Under the pieces are notes generated by a model. It saw nothing but the letters and a program-made list of their open reading frames with translations. It searched no databases and was not told the origin of the DNA. A stretch of DNA of 64,000 nucleotides from Isoetes taiwanensis (Eukaryota > Streptophyta > Lycopodiopsida > Isoetales > Isoetaceae): positions 20,501,619 to 20,565,618 of the forward strand of contig JAJEKV010000004.1 in the NCBI GenBank assembly GCA_021234155.1, given 5' to 3'. Both the position numbers and the translations under genes were made by a program. Within the stretch, counting starts at the first letter, position 1. Each line of letters starts with the position of its first letter. Positions 56,410 to 64,000 of this stretch are shown piece after piece.

Positions 56410-57458
56410 TAAAAAAATAATGGTAGGTTGGGAGGACGCCCTCTTCTCAAACATGATGGAGCTGCTTGGAGATGGATACTTTGCAGGAAATGGATGCCAG
56501 ACCTTTAGCATTCTGAAGGGTAAGAAGAGGGTTGAAGAATTTCTGTATATCAGTAACTAAAGGTATATTCCCCGGGTTGTGCTTCAGGATCTTATGTCAT
56601 GATTCAAGGAAATTTTCCCTGTAGTACTACTCCTTGGAAGATTTAGGAAAGGTATGCTCTCTCTATTGGTATCCTCACTCCGTAGCTAGCTCTATTTCTG
56701 CTTGATGGATTGAAGGCAGCCAAGCATCTAAGGTTGTTGCTTCTTGTAGTAATGGGCTGGATTTGTGGGCGGCATTTGGTTCTTCCCTAGTTCGTCCATG
56801 GCAGATATCTATCTCATATGGTGGCATGCCTCCCTTGTGTTGCCCTCTCCTATCCCAACTAGGAGGAGGTGTAGACTCTAGAAGTGGTCTGTGGCAGGGA
56901 AATCATTGAAAGGGAAGAGGTCCAGGAGGCCCTCGGTACGGGAGAACCGAGGGCTATCATAGCTATAGTAGAGTATGATAGAGACAGAACCCAGGCAGGT
57001 GGACCGAATGAAATGTGGAGTAATGGACTACCCTTTTGGGGAGGCTCTGATGGACGTCTCTATAATGGGAAGATGGTGAGGATTTGACTATTCTCCCTGT
57101 AGTACCCTTATAAGACTCTGCAAATCAAGGCCGAGTTAACGCGTGGGAAGAAGTTCTCTACTGCTTGTTCTTGTTTGCCTGTACTTTCGGATCAGGAGCG
57201 CATTGTGGTTTTGTTTCTAGGTTTTTATCGGATCTCACCTTAATCTGGTCTTTTATGGCACTGGTACTTCCTAGATCTACATCTGGGTTTCCTTTCTTTT
57301 GTAAATACTTCCCATCTGGCGACCATGGGCATATGAATTCTTCCTATCTGGCCTATTGTGGAGCCCGAAATAAGGTCCTAAGGCCTTGTACTGGTTTTCT
57401 TATTAATAAAATCTAAACACCTTGCCCACAAAAAAAAAAAAAAAAAAAAAAAAAAAAG
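56410..57458 (+). mobile_element. Poly(A)-tailed retro-insertion inside element C
   Basis: The sequence ends with TTATTAATAAAATCT (an AATAAA-type signal) followed by a 29-base A-run at 57430-57458. The body has no readable domain; the frame at 56884-57087 is unrecognised. The C/T-rich 3' part (57150-57400) resembles plant LINE 3' regions. The left boundary is uncertain. Confidence 0.5.
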
Positions 57459-57639
57459 AAACTAGGTAGGTAGAAACAAGAACATGGTAGAAAAAATGGG
57501 TAGGTAGGAGGTAACATGGTAGGTAGGGGCTATGCGCGCATGGGCAAATTTTCGATGCTATGCGTGCATAGGGCAAAGTTTTTTTTTTTTTCTGCCAGAC
57601 ATAGCTTTCTGCTGAATCGGCACATCTTGCTTTCGGGAC

Positions 57640-57800
57640 GTCTTGAATCGGAGGCAGATCTTGCGGGAAGACACAGGAATCGGAGGAAGATCTTGCGGGA
57701 AGACATAGGGATCTTGAATCGGAGGAAGATCTTTCGGGAAGACACAGGAATTGGAGGTCTTGCAGTCGGAGGTCTTGCAGTCTTGAGGTCTTGCAGTCTT
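57640..57800 (+). repeat. GGAAGATCTTGCGGGAAGAC tandem repeat
   Basis: Three to four units of about 32-40 bp containing AATCGGAGGAAGATCTTGCG, then GGTCTTGCAGTC units. The open frames here are repeat-driven. Confidence 0.7.
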
Positions 57801-58236
57801 GAAAGGGAAGGTCTTGCTAGGATCTAAAGCTTTGGCCGAGCTCTTCCTTCTTTGCTGTGCTTATGCTCAGAATATTATTTTAAGGCTTTGTTCACAGAAA
57901 AGCAGGTCGAATGTAGTAGTAGGGCTTTGGAGGGCGGGATCTTGAAATCACACCTCTTACCCGGAGCTTTTGCAGCAGGATTACTTCTGTATTTCTCTAA
58001 CTCTAGCATGATTTCTGAGGTAAGAAGATTCTAGCTATTGATCTCATAGTTCTGCCGTTTCTACTCTGAAAACTTATGGAAAAGCATTATGGGGCAATCT
58101 TGCAGATAAATTTGGTCCTTTCTCTTTTGTAAAATGAGGTTTGAGGTGATTTAGAAGGTGATTTCGAGGTGGATTTTGATGATTTTGCAAGCACTTTCAG
58201 GTAAAAATTTGAGATATTCTGAGTTATTTCTTCTCT

Positions 58237-59412
58237 TTGCAAGTAATTTCTAGAGCCAGATGCCTGTACTTGCTTTGTTTCTGGAACAAGGACTTGCCTT
58301 TAAAAGCGTTTACATTTGAGACATTAAAACAGGTGCAAGATTACAAGGGGTTTTCAGAAGAAGATAGAGCCATTTTGAATATTGCAGCAGAAGTTAATCA
58401 GAAAGGTTGGTGTGCAGAAACCCAAGTGGTTCTCAAGAGCTTGAACTTTACACTATTTCAGGTTGGTCAGATTGTGAGAAATCAAACTTCCATTTGTTAA
58501 AGAAAGTTTTGATGTCATGGGAAGGATGGTCTGCATTGGTTGTACAAATTGTGGAAGGCCTCTGGAACTTGACCAAAACAGGTTAGTTTGCATAGTCATG
58601 AGCTCTTAAGTATTTGGTTTTAGGAAGCAGTGAGGCAGGAATATGGCATTCGTGTTTGCTATTTGTAGAATATTTCTAATGAGCTTGAATTTTGGCATGT
58701 TCCACTGTTGCTGTAAGCTCTAATAATAACAATCTTATGCACCAGAGTGTTTGAAAGATGCAGCTGCCTTAAGCCACGAACTAATAGGGCAGAGTCAAGT
58801 TCTGTCGGCTACATTTATTGCCCCTTCCTGGTATGCATGTCACTCTCCGGAGTTGTTTGTCAGATTATACGCATTGCAGATTTCTCATTTGTCATAAGAC
58901 AGGTACACGTGTGGGACGAATCTGCCCAACTTGCTTTGAGAGTGACAAATTCTGCAGCAGAACAGATGTTTGCAGGGCTAAGCGCAGAAAACATTTGGAA
59001 GAAAATGCAAAACCAAGAGGATGTTGATGCATCATTTAATTTTTTTGAATGGACTAAAAAGATGCTTGCATATCAACCTGCTATATATGATTACAATGTG
59101 CTGTTGGAATATTTGGTTGCAGAACAGAAGTTTGGGTTAGTTGAATGCTTGCTGAATGAAATGCAGAATGATCAATGCAAGCCAGATTACAGAATGTTCA
59201 AGATGCTATTAACATGCCATGGTAAAGTAGCAAAAGTAGAAGAACATTTTGAAGCTCTCATTAAAAATTATGCCGAAGCAAATAAGATTAAGGGTATTGT
59301 TAAAATATTTGAGGACACTGCGAGCCTTGCATACAAGGTCTTTGAGGGATTAGCAGAGAAAGGATGCACACCAGAGTTGGTGAAACAAAGTTTAATTAGT
59401 CCTTTTAAATAA
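58237..59412 (+). pseudogene. Captured PPR-protein exons
   Basis: One block (about 58290-58500) reads FTFETLKQVQDYKGFSEEDRAILNIAAEV...LKSLNFTLFQVGQIVRN. A second, after ATAAGACAG (58901), reads DVDASFNFFEWTKKMLAYQP, YDYNVLLEYLVAEQKFGLVECLLNEMQNDQCKPDYRMFKMLL and KVFEGLAEKGCTPELV. The 35-residue helical repeat with YNVLL...M...CKPD is characteristic of pentatricopeptide-repeat proteins, which bind organellar RNA. Only about two to three repeats remain and a segment between is scrambled, so this is a fragment. Its place between inverted repeats suggests transposon capture. Confidence 0.6.
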
Positions 59413-60224
59413 AATTTACATCTGAGACCCTAAAACAGGCATGAATTTTAAATTTGAAAAGGGAATCCACTTGATACCACTGTTAAAACGATTGACGAAG
59501 ATGACAACAACAAAGAAAACCTTCATGCTAAGCAAGTTCCACTTGATATTTAAAACTCTTCGACATAATCGAGTTCAAGTGCCATTATTATTTATTATTT
59601 GACTTGTACTTAAAATTGACTATCTTTGTCTATGCGCGCATAGACAAATCGCTAATTAAAAAGGTTCCGCTTGACGCTTAAAAACGAAATTGGCCTTGTT
59701 TAATGCAAATGTGATGATTACATTTTCAGGAGCTTATATCTCTCCTACATATTTGAACTAATGTGTCTTTCTCTATGTGCGCATAGGCTATGTGTAATGT
59801 ATTTTGCAATCTTGTATCATAAAAGCCCATTTTTTGTTCTACTTTGACCACAATATTTCCACGCACTCCAAAAATGGTTCTTTTCAATGTGCAACCTTTT
59901 TTTTTGTTCTTATGTTTTAAAAAATATGCCAAAAGTACCAAATTTTGGTGTTTTTGAAAAAGGAATCTGCAATTGCACCACAGGTCATTAGTGCATTTGC
60001 ACCGTCACCTTGTTTCAACTTTTGCAACTCAAAGTCTAGATACTAGGAATTGCTTTGTTGTTTTTGCAACTCAAAGTCTATCCTCTATCTATTTTATGAT
60101 TGAAATAAACATGGATCTGAGTATTTCTAATAGGTTAAAATTTTTCACAGAAAAAACCTTTTACATTAAATTAATCAGACCTGAAACTTAAGATCAAATA
60201 AAACTCTGATTTATTTATTTATTT

Positions 60225-60228
<4 letters not shown>

Positions 60229-60256
<28 letters not shown>

Positions 60257-60665
60257 GAAGAACGTGTTTTACTTCATATTATACACTCAAAATATTACAA
60301 AGTACTTCCAGAAGTAAGAAATGTCCCTGAAGCATCAATCACTTTTAGATGATCACGCCATATTGGAATTTTAATACGGCCAGGCCAATTGGAGATCTGA
60401 AAGCAATTATACAACTTCTTACAAATTTCTTGAAGCACCACCTGAGAAGAAATATGCTTATCATAAAAGACCTTTCTTTGCCTTCGCTTCCATACACTCC
60501 TTTGCCATGTGAAATGCAATCCTTTTAGAAGCAGTCCACTGATTTGGATAAATACCCAAAAGAAAGTGCTGACTATCCAAAGATACTCCAAAAAGAGAAT
60601 GCAGCCAGGACCTAAGACGCACACAAATATAAACAATGCTCCAATGTTTCAATGCACCGCTATAC
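60229..60665 (-). mobile_element. LINE 3' end, copy 2
   Basis: Near-identical to 33515-34010, with its poly(A) as a T-run at 60230-60256. It reads KVFYDKHISSQVVLQEI and DHLKVIDASGTFLTSGSTL. Compared with copy 1 it lacks about 14 bp near 60499 and about 11 bp near 60617, and is truncated at about 60662. Non-functional. Confidence 0.85.
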
Positions 60666-60769
60666 AACAGCTATACAATTCTTTTAACCTGAGGCACATA
60701 TTCTAATCATTCATAACTAGTTTACAATAGAAAGAGTATAAGGGGAAAAACTCATATTATGCTTTCTAG

Positions 60770-61475
60770 CCAATGGATTTTGGCAGTTCTGGTATTGCAA
60801 CTTCCTCCTCACGGCTTCTTCATTCTTTTTTAGAACTCCAAATTGCCAATACACGTTCATATGGAAATCCCGCAATGTCATACTTGCATCCATATCCATG
60901 CAGGCAAAGGTCCAGATGCTTAATCAATTTATTGCACACCTTATTTTTCAGAATCCCCATGACGCTGAAAGTCCTCTCGTCTTTCACAGACCCCAGAATC
61001 ATTGTTTGACATAAATCTACAAGCTTAAAATATTCAGACATGTGCTCATGAAGAACTTGATTGTAACCAAGCAAGTCCTAAAGCTTTGTGATGCATCCAA
61101 ATTTAGTGATCCACTTATCAGTGAAATGACCAGCATGTTCGCACATGGTTGTGCTAAAGTTTTGTGATTATACCAACAATTTATCTTCATCCAATATGCC
61201 ATGTACCTGGATACTGTTTAATATCCTGGTATGTGCAAAATGAGCTATCAAAATATGTAATATTCATTTAAACTCAGAATGAACCTTCTCAATTCTTTGG
61301 AAGTTCATCCAAAACCGCAGATACACAATTGACATTGCTTCTAGTAGCGCATCATTTGGGAAACGCTCTCGGATCTGATTTGCTAGCGCTTTTGCAACTT
61401 CATCTAAATTCTTTCGTTCCTTTGATGTGATGGCTTCAAAGTCCGTCTCTTGTTCTACGTGAAAGAAACCCTCTT
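60770..61475 (-). pseudogene. hAT-family transposase C-terminus
   Basis: The minus strand reads EAITSKERKNLDEVAKALANQIRERFPNDALLEAMSIVYLRFW (61440-61300) and, after stops, DLCQTMILGSVKDERTFSVMGILKNKVCNKLIKHLDLCLHGYG (about 61020-60900). The V-x-DERTFS-x-MG/S-x-(I/L)KN-x-(L/V)-x-N-x-L pattern is the hAT dimerisation region found at the end of these transposases. Only the end is present, with several stops. It is unlikely to be the mobiliser of the MITE at 38362, but shows that hAT elements exist in this genome. Confidence 0.6.
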
Positions 61476-61505
61476 TTTCTAGGTTTAGTTATATACATCT
61501 ATTTG

Positions 61506-61509
61506 CAAA

Positions 61510-61560
<51 letters not shown>
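61506..61560. repeat. (TA)n microsatellite
   Basis: About 26 uninterrupted TA units. Confidence 0.95.
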
Positions 61561-61563
<3 letters not shown>

Positions 61564-61863
61564 TCTTGAAATACTTAGAAAACCAAAATAGCAATCTTTA
61601 TACATGCACCAATCTTGAACATGCTTTAACACAAAGCGGTCCTCTATTGTTGTAGGTCTTGACAATGACTATCGTATTTTTTATATTTAACCCTTTGTTT
61701 ACTTCTAGAATATCTCAATAATAGCCAATCAAAGACTATGGTGAAGGCATGACAAACTCTTATAGTATCTTGAAGAACATGAGGTCTAATGAACTCACTA
61801 TCTAGCTAACATAGATCTCGCTCGCTAGCTAGAGATTGACGACGATAATGACATTAATGCAAC

Positions 61864-62955
61864 TGTGACGTTCCATGTATTTATATGGTATATGTATAAA
61901 TACTATGACACATCACCCATGTATAATTAGACCCTTATGGGTCATTAGGGGATAACTTGGACTAACCTAAAAGGGTTTTATTAGCTATGCTAAATTGTTA
62001 ATAAGTTAATTAACCCAATTAGACTAATTAATGTTATTAATTAGTAAATGTAAGCTAACTAGGGAGAGCCACCTGGCCCAAGTCGATTGGCCAGGGAAGA
62101 CTTACTAAGATTAGGGTGCAAGTTGGGACCTTACCCCCAATTCTGCCCCAAATTGATTTGGGAAGAGTTGGATAAGGGAGGAGCTACTCACCACTGTATC
62201 CTGACCTGAAGAATGGAAGCCTTTCGAGATAATGGCTCTAGCCAAGAGACCGGTTAGTCTCTAGATAGTTTGTGTTTCAGCTAACCCTTGTATGACTAGG
62301 TGGATGGTTAAATTCTCTCTTTTGTGCTATTAAGATTATGATGGATATTTTGTTTATGATTATATTCTCTCTCTGTTCCTCCTATGTGTTTGGTATTGGG
62401 GGGGTAGAGGCCTAAAAAGCTCATTAGTAGTAGATATGCTTCTAGCTTGAACCCTTAAGACCCAGTAAATGTGGCATGTGCACAAGAGCCCACCTGGCTG
62501 TGGAGGCTATGATGTGATTAAGGCTATGATGCCTTGGCTCGATAGGCGTGGTGTTCTAAAGTATGGATTTTTGGGGGATTTAAGTCAGGTACGGATGCGT
62601 AGGCATCGAGGTGGCACGTATCCTCTAGTACACCCAGGGATCCATTGTGCCTGGGGAGGGGACGCCTCCCTAACCTGCCTCATCGGACCCCGGGGGATGT
62701 AACCCAGAGTAGTCTCATAGGGTGAGTCCATGAGATTGTATTTCCGGAATGCAATCATGTCATAGCATGTTTTAGACTATCTGCAAAGTGTGCACAGGAG
62801 GGGCGAATGGAGTGGACTACCCTAGCCATAGTTCTATACCACCCAACGCCATGTTATACTTCTGTTTGTTGTTATCAGGAGACCTTGACCGTCAGTCAAC
62901 CCCTAGCGTCTGATCCCGGGTAGAGCCCTTATTTATGGCATATTTTTTATGATAT
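61864..62955 (+). mobile_element. Diverged LTR related to the chromovirus
   Basis: Starts TGTGACGTTCCA like the LTRs at 17441 and 27400. It shares phrases in the same order: GAGCCCACC(T/A)GGCT, ATCGGACC...GGGGATG, CCCAGAGTAGTC, GCACAGGAGGGGCG(A/G)ATGG and CCTAGCCAT. It fades out near 62955 before the LTR end, so it is a truncated or solo LTR of a sister family. Confidence 0.75.
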
Positions 62956-62965
62956 ATTAGCCGTG

Positions 62966-63600
62966 TATTATTGAATATGTAACAAAATAAAAGGGGGTTC
63001 CAGGGTGTATAGATATAATTCTTGAAACCATAGACCATATCCCAAAAACAATTCAATGGGTTATTATAAAAAAAAAACATGGATTTAAGATAAAAAATAA
63101 TCACATTAGCTCACTGGTTAGATTGGTTAAAATAGTCTTATTAGGACATTGAGTTATTTTGGTAGAGGTTCGAATCCCCGTATTTCATATTCTAAAAGCT
63201 TAAGCGAAACCGTATAAAGGCTCCATATACTATCAAAACCTTAGGCAAACTCGTATTTGACATCTTAAAATCATAGGCGTCCCCAATCATAATTGAGCAT
63301 AATTGAAAAGAGAGGTGTCCAGAGGCTCCAACATACAGTCTGGGCCGTAGGATTGACAGATCCGACGACTGTGGTAGTCCAGGGTGCACCTCGTTCAGAA
63401 TATGTAGCAAAATAACAGGGGGTTCCAAGGGGATTTGATATAGATATAATTCTTGAAACCATAAACCATATCCCAAAAACAATTCAATGGGTTATTATAA
63501 AAACAAAACATGGATTTAAGATAAAAAATAGTCATATTAGCTCACTGGTTAGATTGGTTAAAGTAGTCTTATTAGGACATTGAGTTATTAACAATGTTTG
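62966..63600 (+). repeat. Duplicated segment containing a SINE-like A/B box unit
   Basis: About 200 bp (from AATATGTAACAAAATAA ... GGGGGTTCCA to GACATTGAGTTATT) at about 62973-63160 recurs at about 63401-63588 with few changes. Copy 1 contains TTAGCTCACTGGTTAGATTGG (A box) and GGTTCGAATCC (B box, 63168-63178); copy 2 has lost the B box. This suggests a tRNA-derived SINE with partial duplication. Confidence 0.6.
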
Positions 63601-63604
63601 AATT

Positions 63605-64000
63605 GAAACGCACTTATTTAAGAAGTGCGTTTGAAAGATTCCCTCAAAAAAATTGAAAATTTTTAAAAAGAGCGAAAAATAGAGGCATTCAAGTTTTTTG
63701 GATATGATTTTTGCAAAGCCGTCATCAAAACGACACTTTTGAAGAGTAATACTCTAAAAGCATAGGACCAAAAAAAAAAAGGAAGCCATTTAGGGGGGTC
63801 AAGCAGAATTTCACGGGAGCCATAGAATTTCCATTGCCAAAATACATGCAATTGAAGTAGGTTGTGTTGCAAAGCGTGCATGAATACTCTCACTGTAGCA
63901 GAACACATCGTTTAGCAGAAATAAATTCTTTAAACTTTTAACAGAGAAGAAAGCATTCGAAGTAAGTATTCATATTAAATAGTGTTACCAAAAGTTGTTA
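63605..64000. other. End of window, nothing recognised
   Basis: A+T-rich with short frames only. Confidence 0.5.

Larger units (their letters stand above)
55499..59786. repeat. CTATGCGCGCATAG palindromes scattered in element C
   Basis: Copies at 55499-55515, 55566-55581, 56052-56067, 57530-57545, 57557-57573, 59629-59646 (a perfect palindrome) and 59773-59786, plus a degenerate one near 56122. They cluster toward both ends of the element and in its middle. I found none outside 55.1-60.0 kb. Confidence 0.8.
55082..60014. mobile_element. Element C: TIR element with captured PPR exons
   Basis: Ends beginning AACAAGGTGAC are inverted repeats over 34 bp (55082-55115 and 59981-60014, 29 of 34 matching), flanked by TCAA (55078-55081 and 60015-60018). 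No transposase is visible, so it is non-autonomous. It contains seven clear CTATGCGCGCATAG-type palindromes, a 60-bp duplication, a poly(A)-tailed insertion and exons of a PPR-type gene. The 4-bp duplication and the palindrome habit link it to elements A and B. The inverted repeat contains CACTAATGACC, but the true ends lie outside that. Confidence 0.7.

Noticed and set aside
55103-59993. CACTA (En/Spm) element ends CACTA...TAGTG
   Set aside because: Inverted homology extends beyond CACTA to AACAAGGTGAC, the three flanking bases differ (ACA and CAT), and a 4-bp TCAA duplication fits the longer ends.
63105-63180. Functional tRNA gene
   Set aside because: A and B boxes are present but no cloverleaf or acceptor stem can be drawn by eye; a SINE head is likelier.

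Overview
The window reads as nuclear DNA of a land plant with a large, repeat-rich genome. It holds spliced GT-AG genes, a PPR-type gene fragment, an LRR-receptor remnant, two Ty3/gypsy elements, several LINEs, a hAT MITE and tRNA-derived SINE-like pieces. Several protein families resemble ones I recall from mosses, clubmosses and ferns rather than flowering plants, so a fern, lycophyte or gymnosperm is my guess; the sequence does not prove it. Most reading frames are damaged by stops and frameshifts.

Layout. 0-7 kb: an LRR fragment, purine-rich and TTCTAGAA-type repeats, and a minus-strand alpha/beta-hydrolase pseudogene. 7.08-31.98 kb: one LINE cut in two by a 23.3-kb inverted-repeat element (called B here, 7763-31101). 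B has 32-bp terminal inverted repeats and a TAAT target duplication. It carries a minus-strand FCP1-like phosphatase remnant, an unknown minus-strand gene, a plus-strand DUF8039-like exon pair, a microRNA-like hairpin and a plus-strand transposase-like gene. That gene is itself split by an 11.6-kb chromovirus (17441-29044, target duplication AATAG).

32.7-52.9 kb: a small spliced host gene on the minus strand has a 19-kb intron. The intron holds a LINE and a second inverted-repeat element (A, 34753-52218, target duplication TATA). A carries a plus-strand transposase-like gene of a different family, a minus-strand FCP1-like gene and a minus-strand Ulp1-type protease gene. The protease domain is interrupted by a 7.1-kb Ty3/gypsy element (41354-48432, target duplication AAGCC), and a hAT MITE (38362-39069) sits between the convergent genes.

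53-64 kb: SINE-like and tandem repeats, then a third inverted-repeat element (C, 55082-60014, target duplication TCAA) that carries PPR-gene exons and a poly(A)-tailed insertion. After it come a LINE tail, a hAT transposase fragment, a (TA)n tract, a degenerate LTR related to the chromovirus, and a duplicated SINE-like segment.

The most interesting point is that A, B and C share a plan: imperfect terminal inverted repeats, 4-bp A+T-rich target duplications, and an element-specific palindromic word scattered inside each. A and B also pair a transposase-like gene with a divergent FCP1-type HAD phosphatase-like gene and with Ulp1 or DUF8039 modules. They may be large, poorly described cut-and-paste transposons; a Sola- or Academ-like affiliation is a hypothesis only.
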